A stretch of DNA of 64,000 nt, from assembly GCA_964035015.1 (NCBI GenBank), contig OZ035998.1, forward strand, positions 41,155,531-41,219,530, read 5' to 3'. Shown here piece by piece: positions 47,578-57,784 of the stretch; the first letter of the stretch is position 1, and each line of letters begins with the position of its first letter. Both the position numbers and the translations under genes were made by a program. The notes beneath the pieces were generated by a model. It was not told the DNA's origin and searched no databases. It saw only the letters and a program-made list of their open reading frames with translations. The DNA comes from Corallium rubrum (taxonomy: Eukaryota; Cnidaria; Anthozoa; Scleralcyonacea; Coralliidae).

Positions 47578-48175
47578 CACAAAATTCAGGCTTTCTCCAG
47601 TTAAGCACTATTCCATTTCTTGCGCATGCGCGCGAGTATTGCATCAAGGCATCACAAGGACAGCTGGGATCGGAGGTGAAGTTGCAGGAGCACACATCTT
47701 CCTCACACATCCTGAGGAATAAATCTGGAGGAACAACCGAGTGGCACGGACTAAAATCAGGAGCATATATCACGTTACAGAGGGCGCTGACGCTGGACTG
47801 TTCTTTCACGCTCAAACCAGTACAAGGGAATGCCTCTTGCTGTTCGGTAACGTCAGGACAAGTCTCACCCAGCATAGTCATCTTATAACTGTTGCCAAAA
47901 GTGGCTGGTGAGTTGACCAGGGAGCCACCAAGGGTGGTAAAGTCGTCATCAGGGTTTCCATTAAAGTTTCCACACAGTCCGCAAGTATTGTTTTGAAATT
48001 CTTTAGCCATGCGTACGTACACGCCATTATGTCCGTCCCATAGCACGGTGATACCACTGAAGCCGTAAACTAAGATGTACTGAGAAACCTCCATAACAAC
48101 AATCTTTTCAATCACATAAGGCAAGTTCACGTTCGCACCATTGACGCTTACACGAGTACCTTGGTCGAGGTGAAT
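47578..48175 (-). CDS. Exon 11: VWD1 second half and C8-1
   Basis: About 199 residues. The first part finishes VWD1 (GITVLWDGHNGVYVRMAKEF, then the CGLCGNFNGNPDDDF core). The second is a C8 domain (SVSALCNVIYAPDFSPCHSV to EEDVCSC ... PCDALMQYSRACARNGIVLN, then WRKPEFCG). CGLCG is the conserved di-Cys motif of VWD domains associated with interchain disulfides. D, N and D residues after it resemble the calcium loop. It exits in phase 1 into the TIL exon. Confidence 0.9.
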
Positions 48176-48194
48176 CTAAGACACGAGAAATAAC

Positions 48195-48400
48195 TCAAGT
48201 TATAATTAACGAATAAACAAAGCTCCGTTTTTTGTATGTTATTAGTGTTTTCAGCTTGAGTTGGCAAAGTTTTTTTAGTATGTTTTTGCAGTACAAGCTG
48301 TCGTAAGTTAAACTCCGAGCTCCAGACGGGACTCGAACCCACAACCTTGTGAATGCCAGCGGACGCTCCCACCATTGAGACACTGGAACTCAGATGGTAG
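48195..48400 (-). mobile_element. tRNA-derived SINE, copy 1
   Basis: Minus strand reads GTGTCTCAATGGTGGGAGCG (A-box region), GTTGTGGGTTCGAGTCCCGT (B-box), then a body with GTTTAACTTACGACAGCTTG and CAAAAACATACTAAAAA. The same head and body occur on the plus strand at 50310-50460. It is an RNA polymerase III type promoter attached to a non-tRNA tail. Confidence 0.85.
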
Positions 48401-48489
48401 ACCGAGGCACAGAATAAAGGCACAAAATAGTAATCCAACCAGAATTCCAACTCAAGTGAAAACTTGTCCGCATTTCTTCAATGCCTATG

Positions 48490-48612
48490 CGATATTTTAC
48501 GCCATCCTACGCCATCCCACGCGATCCTGGCAACTTCCCCCGGCAGTTTTAACGTTCTTGTGAAGGTCCAAACTACCGGGGGAACTTGCCAGGATGGCGT
48601 AGGATGGCGATG
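48490..48612. mobile_element. Palindromic MITE
   Basis: Arms gcgatcctggcaacttcccc and gggggaacttgccaggatgg, bounded by tacgccatcctacgccatcc and ggatggcgtaggatggcg. About 120 bp. Confidence 0.75.
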
Positions 48613-48974
48613 AATCAAGATGCGCGAGGCGACATGCGCCAGGATATAAACTTCAAAGGTTCCGACGCAAGTTGGACTTCAACCTCGTACCCAGGCTCTT
48701 TCTCTGCGCCGGCTGGAGGAAAGACCCTGGTAGGAGCTGCTGACGCCACCACCCAGATTCTGGGTGGTGACAATTCTTTTTTTCTGAGAGGGGAGGCAAA
48801 GTAATATTGTGTTCGGAGTCGGCTAGCGTCAGCGTCATGATTCTCTACTTTTATTTGTCACTCGCGATATTTCCCATTGAATGTAAAAACATAATATCAG
48901 TCTTGAGCAATGTCATTAAGTAAAGCTGTACCAGAAAGTCCAAGAAAAATCTACGCAACTCAAAATATAGAAAC

Positions 48975-49293
48975 AAATTGCTGTCGCCTGTGTCGTTCTG
49001 TTTGTGATGTGCAACACCCCAAAAAAATTATTTAAAATAAAGAACAAGAGTTGTCGGCCGCGGAAGATATATACTGTGCTTCAATTCCCAATGTCGTCTC
49101 ACTTCCACGTTTGGTCTGCAGAGTTTGTGAAAGGCGACTTTACAGTTTCGAGACCTTCAAGTTTGTTATTTCTGAAAGCCAAGCCACTTTTACTCAAGTT
49201 AAAAGATGCAGTACTTCCACTCCTCAACGGGATTTAAGAAAGATAGAAATGGGACCTTTATTTACTTCAACCAAAAACCAACGTAAAAAAACG
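48975..49293 (+). pseudogene. Decayed zinc-binding (ZAD-like) domain exon
   Basis: Plus strand, read over three frames: CCRLCRSVCDVQHPKK, then LFKIKNKS, then AAEDIYCASIPNVVSLPRLV followed by CRVCERRLYSFETFKF. Paired C-x-x-C motifs about 50 residues apart resemble a zinc-finger-associated (ZAD-like) domain. Two frame changes, one at an A7 run near 49020, make it a remnant. It ends at a plausible donor (AAAAAC|GTAAGT). It is antisense within the intron between exons 11 and 10; origin from a mobile element or retrocopy is a guess. Confidence 0.35.
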
Positions 49294-50299
49294 TAAGTAA
49301 AGAAATGGGCTGTTGTTCTTTCATATGTTTCGTTTTCATATGTTTTTGCGACCGATTTTGACAAAAGTAAAACCCTTTATCCTTCCCCGACAATAACCAA
49401 CAGAAACTCGTCACTGAAAAATGAAAAACTATCTGTTTATTAGTTAGTTCGTGTTTCCGACTCCAAATTTCTCTCTCCCCTTCTTGAATCGCAGATATCA
49501 TTAAAATTATACAAAACAGCAGTTGGTTTTGCTGTGTAATTATATCTTGGCATTTGAGGCTTACAAAACAGAACTGAAAAACTCTTCTGCATATACTTCT
49601 TCGACAAAACTTAACTTCATTATAAACTACAATCAGTGACAAAAGAACGTTGGACACTGTTAAAAATCGCATATTTTATACTTAACGATGAATAATCGCT
49701 ATTGCTGACTGAAAGGTCATATATAAGTAATAAGATTACGCCAAACATTGCATGAAGTGAACTCAAAAAATGGCAGATAACTTAAGTTTTTAATACAATA
49801 TCCATTGGCGTTATACTGGTTTTAAATTGAAAATTCCAATGCTCTATACGGTACCAAATGAAGCGGCCAGACTTCGAACTGTTTGATCGACCTGCCACTG
49901 CTATTGTAAAAAATAAAGTGCGAAAACTAACCTGCTTTAAAATTCCAAAGCGATAAATCGAAGATAGAATTTTCAGCTAGCCAAGACAATGTTTTAGGCA
50001 TGAAATCTCCGATATGAGTAATTTTCAATTGATGTCTCCATTTTTAAACACGTAATTATTGACCAGTAAGCGTTTGAAATGATAATCGACAACCAGGTAG
50101 AAACATTTCAGTCTTATAAATAACAACTAGATTAGCCGGCGTAGACGACAGAAATAACAATTGCACACAAAGAACCTCCCCTCCCGTATTAAATTTTTTG
50201 CTCGGTGCAACGTCAGCAAATCGCCAGCAGCTCCTACCAGGGTCTTTCTCTCGCTAGAGTGAAAAACCCTGGGTACGAGGTTGGTTGGACTTCTAGTTG

Positions 50300-50465
50300 T
50301 ATTATCATTCTGTGACCGAGGTGTCTCAATGGTGAGAGCGCCCGCTGGCATTCGGAAGGTTGTGGGGTCGAGTCCTGAAGCTCAGAGTTTTTCTGAGTTT
50401 AACTTACGACAGCTTGTACAGCAAAAACATACGAAAAAAGCTCCGTTTATTGTAACAATGTACCG
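50300..50465 (+). mobile_element. tRNA-derived SINE, copy 2
   Basis: Reads gtgtctcaatggtgagagcg (A-box region), gttgtggggtcgagtcctga (B-box), then tttaacttacgacagcttgt and aaaacatacgaaaaaag. Opposite orientation to copy 1. Immediately left, 50170-50285, is a repeat with agctcctaccagggtctttc also present inverted at 48680-48745. Confidence 0.85.
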
Positions 50466-50741
50466 TACACGTGCATTCTCATGAACGCACTTTCACGGTC
50501 ACCAGCAACATTCGCGTTACTTTCGCGTTTAAATGACATCAAGTGTCCTTACTTCGAAATTTCTAGAAATTTGTCTTGAAATGTTCTGCGTACATTTATA
50601 TGTACATAAATTTGGTGGACATCAATTTGGATTTTTACACTGATAGTTCACTGTGCAATTAATTTGGATTTCCGCACGGACTCGACTCCGAAACGGCTTC
50701 TCAAATGAATTCTAAAGGAAAGCAATTTTGAGCAAATTTAC

Positions 50742-50962
50742 CTTTATTTCATTTCCTCCAAGATACAGTTCAATTGATCTACGACATTTGGTTATCGACT
50801 GGCAGTCGGGATCGTTCGTGACATGAACGGCGAACATGTCGTCTAAGCAATCTGCAACGAACTTGTACGAGCATTGCCCAGGAAAGTAGAAATATTTCCC
50901 ATCAAATGTTTTAAAATGAGATTGTCCCCAAGTATAGCAGAGATCATCTTCAGTAAGACCGT
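50742..50962 (-). CDS. Exon 10: VWD1, first half
   Basis: Encodes the start of a von Willebrand factor type D domain: LCYTWGQSHFKTFDGKYFYF, then PGQCSYKFVADC and a Cys-rich stretch ending in ELYLGGNEIK. The motif G-x-x-H-F/Y-x-T-F-D-G is diagnostic of VWD; here Gln-Ser replaces the usual Asp-Pro, as in some D1 domains. Acceptor TTACAG|AC, donor AAG|GTAAAT, exit phase 0 matching exon 11. Confidence 0.88.
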
Positions 50963-50994
50963 CTGTAATACAAAGAATAGAAAAATTAATGTCA

Positions 50995-51770
50995 TCAGTA
51001 AATATTTAAAAGGCCATTGGCAATACAAAATTAAGTTTATCGAATTTGAGAAAACGCGTGAAATACTAAGAGCTTTTTCAACTTTTCCATATTTTTCTTC
51101 GTTTTCGAGATACTTCAATCATAGTCAGTCGAGATATGGTCTGGAAACTCAGCTAAAGTCTTTGGTCTATCTTTTTGTTCGCCTTTATGCATTTTTGTGC
51201 ACGGTGCACGGTCACTGAACACATTGTATTTTAGTATAATGAACGAATTGTCCAATAGCAACGTTTCAGTTCAATCACTCAACCGTGCTATTTAAATATT
51301 AATAAACCTAAAACAAAGGATGTGCATGTAAGGTACGGTTCAACATAAAATCACAGCTCATTATAGGCGCTTTGAAGTTTGCCGAGTTTCCAGACCAGTT
51401 ATCGATTTCTTCAATTGGCTTGGTACGGAAACGAAATGGTCTCTGACGACACAACCACAGTACAGCATTTTCATGCATAGCAAACTTGGTCATGCATAAA
51501 TCAATTGGAACTGTGCCTATTTTTAAAACTCCTCGTTAGACTGAATATTTCAAGTTGAGCAATCATGAACGTAATTTTGAAAAGTAATCATGAAAGTAAT
51601 TTTGTAATGCATGAAAATTATGTACCCTGGTTATGACGTCAGATCTCATTCACATAAACAAATTGAAATATCTCAGAAATGAAGAAAGATACGAAAACGT
51701 TGTAAAAGGTCGCATTATAATTTCACAAGTTTTAATTTCTCAAGATATATCAAGGCCAGATCTAATATCG
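50995..51770. mobile_element. Foldback element, family E, split by a family-D MITE
   Basis: Arms about 50995-51122 (tttttcttcgttttcgagat acttcaatc) and 51640-51770 (inverted, attgaaatatctcagaaatg) resemble the family-E element at 29.8-31.2 kb. Between them a family-D MITE lies at 51124-51403 (ends cgagatatggtctggaaact and agtttccagaccag-type). Confidence 0.7.
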
Positions 51771-51805
51771 TTTGAAATACATGTTGTTCTTGTCGAAATA
51801 CTTAC

Positions 51806-51868
51806 TTGAAACAACTGTTGCTCTTTTAATTTTCAAAGCATAATCAGCTGTAGGTGGATTGATTAATG
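51806..51868 (-). CDS. Exon 9: short linker
   Basis: A 63-nt exon (SLINPPTADYALKIKRATVV) between good splice sites (TTTTTTAG|CA and TCAA|GTAAGT). It keeps phase 1 on both sides and links the EGF row to the first VWD domain. There is no recognisable domain. It is accepted as an exon on splice sites and phase only. Confidence 0.65.
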
Positions 51869-51978
51869 CTAAAAAAATGTACACAATGAGATTGTAGAAT
51901 GTAACATATACAATGAAAATGTACACAAAAATAAAAGCTTGCTTAACAGGAGTGATTTGTTGACTCTCTAAAACTTAC

Positions 51979-52071
51979 ACAATTCGCAATTATTTCCTCC
52001 ATAACCAGGAGGACAGAAGCATTTGTTTGGAGCCAAGCATTTTCCATATCCACATCCTCCCTGACAAATAG
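51979..52071 (-). CDS. Exon 8: EGF-like module 5
   Basis: A 93-nt phase 1-1 exon encoding ICQGGCGYGKCLAPNKCFCP then PGYGGNNCEL. It is one residue shorter than its neighbours, with a compact first loop. Acceptor TTACAG|CT, donor TTGT|GTAAGT. Confidence 0.9.
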
Positions 52072-52135
52072 CTGTAAGTAGGTTGAAAAAGTTAAGAAAA
52101 GTCAATTACGCTATTTAAGAGTATTCAATATATAT

Positions 52136-52378
52136 AGACGAGTTTCAGGGTGTTGGGCGCGCATCACTTTTCAAAAAAACTGGCAAGTTCCCCTCAAAGT
52201 AAACACACTGTTTAAATAAACGAAGTATAGATACAGTTTCTGGACGTTTAACACTGACTGTTATTCTGCTGTTGTTGGCTCACTAGCAAGTCTGTTTGCC
52301 ATTGCTTACTTTGTGGAGAGCCCACCAACTCCTTTGCGAAATGATGCGCGCGCAACACCCTGAAATTCGCCTATCTGA
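52136..52378. mobile_element. TIR MITE
   Basis: Ends agacgagtttcagggtgttg ggcgcgca and tgcgcgcgcaacaccctgaa attcgcct are inverted, about 240 bp in total. The intron between exons 8 and 7 consists almost wholly of this element. Confidence 0.8.
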
Positions 52379-52457
52379 ACCCACAACTCAAAAGCGTATC
52401 CAAAACGTATGACCAACGTAAGCGTGCATATATTTTCAACATTTATCAGCAACTAAC

Positions 52458-52553
52458 CTTCGCTGCACGATTTTTCAGTCCAACCAACTTTACAGTCACA
52501 TGTTCTTTGCGTGTTGCACGCACCGCCGTTCATACAAGGAGGAAGACACACCC
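52458..52553 (-). CDS. Exon 7: EGF-like module 4
   Basis: A 96-nt phase 1-1 exon encoding VCLPPCMNGGACNTQRTCDC then KVGWTEKSCSE, a complete EGF module. Acceptor TTTATAG|GG, donor GAAG|GTTAGT. Confidence 0.9.
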
Positions 52554-52799
52554 CTATAAAAAAACGATATATTTTCATTTTCATTCTAATATAAACTTAG
52601 TCAGTTGGAACAAGAAGGTTTAATACTATAAACTAAACTATACGATGTTTACATCGTAGTTCCACTACGCAGTGCATTTTTCTATACTTCCGAAACCCGC
52701 AAACAACGTTGTTGCTTCAACACTATATATACGGACACTGATGTAAACTATCATAGGTTCTATATAAGACTAAATCAATCAGCGATATTCGCGCATGAC

Positions 52800-53890
52800 A
52801 ATTGGGAAGTTAAGCAAATACAACGCGAACGTCAAGGACTGAAGGACAACGTCCTTAATACAATATAATTTTTCTCACACAACAAAGAAAATGAATAATT
52901 TTTAGTCCCAAGAGTAACCTTGACGCCGTCCCCGTTCTACGTACGTTAGTAGGGAGCTTAAGCAAATACAACTCGAACGCCAACGACGCCGTCCTTAATA
53001 CAATAGAATTTTCCTCATACAACAAAGAAGATGAATAATTTTTAGTCCCAAGAGTAATCTTAACGCCGTTCCCGTTCTACATACAAAGTTATTCAGATCA
53101 TTTTCACGTCTTTAGGACAACGTTAACTCGTGGAACGGCAAAACCCGTAGTCGAGTTGGACTTCAAACTATGCAACGAAATCCTTTTAGAACTAGCTCTA
53201 TAAAGTTTTGGATGCAAAAAAACATAATTAGGTATTCAATACTACGCTTAGTAAATGATTCGTGGTTTCTGCTAGATACTGAACTTTACATTGCCGTCGT
53301 CGTCCTAGCTTGCTTAAGCTCCCAAATCAGATAATTTTCACGTCTTCAGGACAACGTTAACCCGTAAAACGGCGAAACCTGTTGGTTGAGTTTGACTTCA
53401 AACTACATGTATGCAACAACATCCTTTTAGAACTCTAAAGCTTCTGAATGTCGAAAAACAGACTTTAAGTATTCAATATTATGTAAATGGATTCGTGGTT
53501 TCTGTTAGATATTGAACCATAGTTAATAGAAGATATACATGGTTTGGAAGCTCACAAAAGTCATTGTTTTATGTTTTTGTTTAGGTTTATGGAAATTTTT
53601 GCACTTTCATTGGTTACTGAACATATTGTGTTTTCTGTATAATGAAGCAATCATCCAATAGCAACGTTTGGCTTCAATCACTCAACCGTACTGTTTAAAT
53701 ATTAATAAACCTAAAACAAAGGATTTGGCACCTTCGTGTACCTTTCAAGATGAATCGTAGCTTGATTGTTAACCGCTTTGAAGTTTGCCGGGTTTCCAAA
53801 CCATGTATATTTTCTATTAACTATGATTGAACTTTAGATTACCGTCGTCCTAGCTTGTTTAATAATAAGCTCCTTAACGAAACAGCAGTA
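52800..53890. mobile_element. Nested MITE cluster in the intron between exons 7 and 6
   Basis: A direct duplication (gcttaagcaaatacaactcg ... atttttagtcccaagagtaa) at 52806-52945 and 52960-53095 belongs to an element with gggagcttaagc / gcttaagctccc ends. A second partial copy, 53335-53880, is split by a family-D MITE at 53525-53824 (ends agttaatagaagatatacat and tttctattaactatg). Confidence 0.7.
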
Positions 53891-54169
53891 GTGAGCCAGG
53901 TACTCATGGGTGGTAAGGCAAATGCTGCACTTAAAAATTCCTGACAAATTTCTAAAAACCAATAAATTTGCAAACAAAAGGACTCACACCGATAATGTCT
54001 GTACGAATCTATCAAAGCTTTTTTTTTTTTGAGGGTTCAGTTTTCCGACAGTCTAATTTTCCCTCCCCATACTATGTACGCCAGCGTGTTATTGTATTAA
54101 TTGTTCTGTTATAAACAAGTATTCTTGAGATTTCTATACGCCTGTAATGTTATAAAAACGCGACGTTAC

Positions 54170-54265
54170 CTTTTTCACATTGCGTTCCAGTGAAGCCATT
54201 GGTACACGCACAAACATCAGGTGCCACACACGAGCCGCCATGCATACATTGCTTGGAGCATTGAG
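54170..54265 (-). CDS. Exon 6: EGF-like module 3
   Basis: A 96-nt phase 1-1 exon encoding QCSKQCMHGGSCVAPDVCAC then TNGFTGTQCEK. Six cysteines in EGF spacing. Acceptor ATTGCAG|CT, donor AAAG|GTAACG. It lies only about 50 bp from the outer end of the Penelope-like inverted pair. Confidence 0.9.
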
Positions 54266-54577
54266 CTGCAATGAAGAAAAAAATCAGTACGTTTATTTAA
54301 ACATTAAAAAATTCAGAAATGAATATCAGAGCCCAGCAAATGACTTTGAAACAAGACATAATAAAAAGAAAAGAAAATTTATTTACTGACGTTTCGTTGT
54401 TACATCACAACATCTTCAGAGCATTTAAACTATATTACAGTTGGTTCACTATATATACTACAAAGATATACTGGTTTAAAATTACAAGAACGGTTACAAA
54501 ATTTAAAGTTCAAACGGACAAATGAACATCAAGAACAGACAACAGAGATTGAATATCAATAACAGACAACATACTTA

Positions 54578-55212
54578 AAATAGATCAAGAGGAGTTGATC
54601 TTATAGTGGCGTTAAGAACTGGATTAAGTTTGGAGATTAGAAGGCTTTCACGTATAAGTAGATCATATTCAGAAATGCCAGATGAAAGTATTTTAAAGTC
54701 AGAGGAGGAGACAGTGTGTTTGAGGAGATGTTTATGTGCAAGTATACTTGACATAGTTGATACAGAGCGATTCTTTCCAGTCAAAGGCGAGATACCCATA
54801 TGCTCTGAGATACGTGTGTGAAAATGTCGGCGTGTTTGGCCAACATACAATGCACTACAGCATTGACACAATGCACTACAGCATTGACACTTAAACAATA
54901 CACAACACGTGATCTCAGGTCAAATGGGATTTTGTCTTTGAAAGGAAAGAAACTAGAGAGACGGCAAGATGGACGGAAAACGACTCGTAGAGAGATATGT
55001 GGATAAGCAGAGGAGAGAATTTTATGGAGATGTGAGCGAATCTGTAAGCCATGATGACAGGTGAATGGAAGGCAGAAATAGACAGTCTTTTTAGCACATG
55101 TGTGAACTAAGTCTTGCGAAGTGTAAACTTTGTCAAGGAAGGTCTTAATACAACTGTCCAAGAGTACTGCAGGATAGCCATTGAGAGAGAATGTCTTTTT
55201 AAATCTTTCCAT
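54578..55212 (-). pseudogene. Penelope-like element: GIY-YIG fragment, left copy, frameshifted
   Basis: Inverted duplicate of the right copy. One T is missing at about 54898 (in the VVYLFKC codons), which changes frame. A 21-bp in-frame tandem duplication doubles CQCCSAL just before the GIY-YIG motif. The rest of the domain reads through to the same stop. Confidence 0.85.
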
Positions 55213-55384
55213 TTCAGAATGAAAAAATTCGTAAGAAGAGCAAATGTTTGCTCTACAAACATTTGCTCAAATGTTGACGTGTTTTTTTTGTTGTTGTTTT
55301 TTTTGCTCAAATGTTGTTGTTTTGCTCTTTTCGCAAATGTTTTGCTCTAACATTTGCTCTTCTTACGAATTTTTTCATTCTGAA

Positions 55385-56002
55385 ATGGAAAGATTTAAAA
55401 AGACATTCTCTCTCAATGGCTATCCTGCAGTACTCTTGGACAGTTGTATTAAGACCTTCCTTGACAAAGTTTACACTTCGCAAGACTTAGTTCACACATG
55501 TGCTAAAAAGACTGTCTATTTCTGCCTTCCATTCACCGGTCATCATGGCCTACAGATTCGCTCACATCTCCATAAAATTCTCTCCTCTGCTTATCCACAT
55601 ATCTCTCTACGAGTCGTTTTCCGTCCATCTTGCCGTCTCTCTAGTTTCTTTCCTTTCAAAGACAAAATCCCATTTGACCTGAGATCACGTGTTGTGTATT
55701 TGTTTAAGTGTCAATGCTGTAGTGCATTGTATGTTGGCCAAACACGCCGACATTTTCACACACGTATCTCAGAGCATATGGGTATCTCGCCTTTGACTGG
55801 AAAGGATCGCTCTGTATCAACTATGTCAAGTATACTTGCACATAAACATCTCCTCAAACACACTGTCTCCTCCTCTGACTTTAAAATACTTTCATCTGGC
55901 ATTTCTGAATATGATCTACTTATACGTGAAAGCCTTCTAATCTCCAAACTTAATCCAGTTCTTAACGCCACTATAAGATCAACTCCTCTTGATCTATTTT
56001 AA
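55385..56002 (+). CDS. Penelope-like element: C-terminal GIY-YIG endonuclease fragment (right copy)
   Basis: Open to a stop at 56002. It contains RFKKTFSLNGYPAVLLDSCI, PFKDKIPFDLRSRVVYLFKC, then ALYVGQTRRHFHTRISEHMG and LLIRESLLISKLNPVLN. A-L-Y-V-G-Q-T with R-x-x-x-H-x-R-I-S-E-H and a distal Glu is the GIY-YIG nuclease fold found at the C terminus of Penelope-like reverse transcriptases. The upstream CQCC is the usual zinc-finger-like linker. The RT domain is missing, so this is a 5'-truncated, inactive copy. Confidence 0.85.
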   Translation: MERFKKTFSLNGYPAVLLDSCIKTFLDKVYTSQDLVHTCAKKTVYFCLPFTGHHGLQIRSHLHKILSSAYPHISLRVVFRPSCRLSSFFPFKDKIPFDLRSRVVYLFKCQCCSALYVGQTRRHFHTRISEHMGISPLTGKDRSVSTMSSILAHKHLLKHTVSSSDFKILSSGISEYDLLIRESLLISKLNPVLNATIRSTPLDLF

Positions 56003-56389
56003 GTATGTTGTCTGTTATTGATATTCAATCTCTGTTGTCTGTTCTTGATGTTCATTTGTCCGTTTGAACTTTAAATTTTGTAACCGTTCTTGTAATTTTA
56101 AACCAGTATATCTTTGTAGTATATATAGTGAACCAACTGTAATATAGTTTAAATGCTCTGAAGATGTTGTGATGTAACAACGAAACGTCAGTAAATAAAT
56201 TTTCTTTTCTTTTTATTATGTCTTGTTTCAAAGTCATTTGCTGGGCTCTGATATTCATTTTTAAATTGCGTTTTCCGCCTGGTGTGTCTATCGCTACAAT
56301 ATTAAAGAATTCAGTTAACATTTTAGCTTCAATCGATCATCAGAGGAAATTCCTTTTAAAACGCTTGAAACTAGGGCTGGTCAGCATAC

Positions 56390-56485
56390 CTTGTTCACAA
56401 TATTTTCCTTGCCAGCCAGATAAACATTCGCACTTGTCAGGCCAAATACAAGATCCTCCATTTTGACAAGAGTGACTACAAACAG
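56390..56485 (-). CDS. Exon 5: EGF-like module 2
   Basis: A 96-nt phase 1-1 exon encoding [20 protein letters not shown] followed by [11 protein letters not shown], a complete six-Cys EGF module without the Asp/Asn calcium-binding consensus. Acceptor TATCCAG|CT, donor CAAG|GTATGC. The intron on its downstream side contains the Penelope-like inverted pair. Confidence 0.9.
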
Positions 56486-56559
56486 CTGGATAGAGACATT
56501 GAAATTTAGTCTGATACAAGAATACATTACAACAGTAGTACAACAAAGTACCGCAGAAT

Positions 56560-56690
56560 GCCGAAAGTAGCGCCCTCCCCCCCCCCCCCCGAAAGTAGCG
56601 ACAAATTTCAGGTGTCTACAAAATTTCCGAAAGTAGCGCCCCCCTTCCCCCCCCCCCCCCCCCCCGCCCCCCATGTTTAATACAAAACGA
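56560..56690. repeat. Poly-C tracts with duplicated cgaaagtagcg
   Basis: C runs of 14 and about 21 bp near 56577 and 56652, each beside a copy of ccgaaagtagcgcccc. Very low complexity; base counts here are likely unreliable. A family-D MITE follows at 56731-57030. Confidence 0.8.
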
Positions 56691-57084
56691 TTGGCTAAGT
56701 TCACAAAAAGAGTTGATATATATATATTATCATAGTCAATCGAGATATGGTCTGGAAACTCGGCAAACTTCAAAGCGCCTATAATGAGCTGTGATTTTAT
56801 GTTGAACCGTACCTTACACCGTGCACATCCTTTGTTTTAGGTTTATTAATATTTAGATAGCACGGTTGAGTGATTGAACTGAAACGTTGCTATTGGACAA
56901 TTCGTTCATTATACTAAAATACAATGTGTTCAGTGACCGTGCACCGTGCACAAAAATGCATAAAGGCGAACAAAAAGATAGACCAAAGACTTTAGCTGAG
57001 TTTCCAGACCATATGTCGATTGACTATGATATTATAAACAAAAATATTTGAGCTTTAGTATATAATTAAAAAACAAATCTATAC

Positions 57085-57183
57085 CTTCTTCACATTTATT
57101 TCCAGTGTATCCAGAAGAACAATAGCACTTTCCATCGACACAAACTCCTCCATTCTTGCACTTAATGTTGCACGACGTAATTG
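57085..57183 (-). CDS. Exon 4: EGF-like module 1
   Basis: A 99-nt exon with phase-1 introns on both sides. It holds six cysteines in EGF spacing (SCNIKCKNGGVCVDGKCYC, then SSGYTGNKC). The acceptor is TTGTTGCAG|CA and the donor GAAG|GTATAG. Symmetric phase-1 exons of this kind can duplicate without breaking frame, which fits the five successive EGF exons here. Confidence 0.88.
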
Positions 57184-57212
57184 CTGCAACAAGAAAAGAG
57201 ACACGTTAGACT

Positions 57213-57345
57213 ATGTGCACACGGTATCGTTTCTGAGCATTTTTGTATTGTTTCAAGTAATGAGCTGATTGTTCTCGATCCGGCCCTTGACAACAGTAAA
57301 CAATACGAAAACGGTCGGAAACGTTACCGTGTGCAATTATCTTAG
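57213..57345. mobile_element. Hairpin MITE related to 3148-3290
   Basis: Ends tgcacacggtatcgtttctg and cggaaacgttaccgtgtgca. The inner halves pair (gtattgtttcaagtaatg; acaatacgaaaa). About 135 bp. Confidence 0.7.
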
Positions 57346-57569
57346 TTCACAAACTTACAGTAAATGCATAATTCACAACAAATCATAATTCTAACCCTAA
57401 GAATTCGCAGTTAAAGGTGATTTTTTACATTTCAAGATTAATCCATGGGCGCGTTTGTATTTCAGGAATATTTATGTTGGTGATTCAAAGAAAAATAATG
57501 AGGGAAACATAATTCTTGAATTTTACAATTTTAGAGTGGGTAATGAGAACCACATGCACTGTAAGAGTA

Positions 57570-57784
57570 AAGCCTAGTTCTCATATGTCGCTGACAGTCG
57601 CAGATCGTCGCCGATTTATGATTTAGATGCATGTTACGTAATAAAGAACAATGCAGAAAAGCACTGCTTTTCTGCATTGTTCTGTATTACTTAACATGCT
57701 GCTGCACTTCCTGTTTTAACATGCATCTAAATCATTAATCGGCGATGATCTGCGACCGTCGGCGATGTATGAGAACTGGGCTTA
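57570..57784. mobile_element. Foldback MITE, family B, copy 3
   Basis: Ends agcctagttctcatatgtcg and cgatgtatgagaactgggct. Inner halves pair through aaagaacaatgcagaaaagc. The longest copy of the family. A separate palindrome follows immediately at 57796-57948 (tgtttggatatcctgatgag / catcagaatatccaaaca). Confidence 0.85.

Larger units (their letters stand above)
54317..56262. mobile_element. Head-to-head inverted pair of Penelope-like element copies
   Basis: Two almost identical 0.9-kb copies face away from each other (54317-55255 and 55345-56262) around a 90-bp spacer of gcaaatgtt-rich sequence. Each begins in the same truncated position and ends with the same 3' region (gctctgaagatgttgtgatg, then taacaacgaaacgtcag). 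The two copies differ by a few substitutions, one 1-bp deletion and one 21-bp duplication, so the event is recent. The whole forms a 1.9-kb near-perfect palindrome in the intron between exons 6 and 5. Confidence 0.9.
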
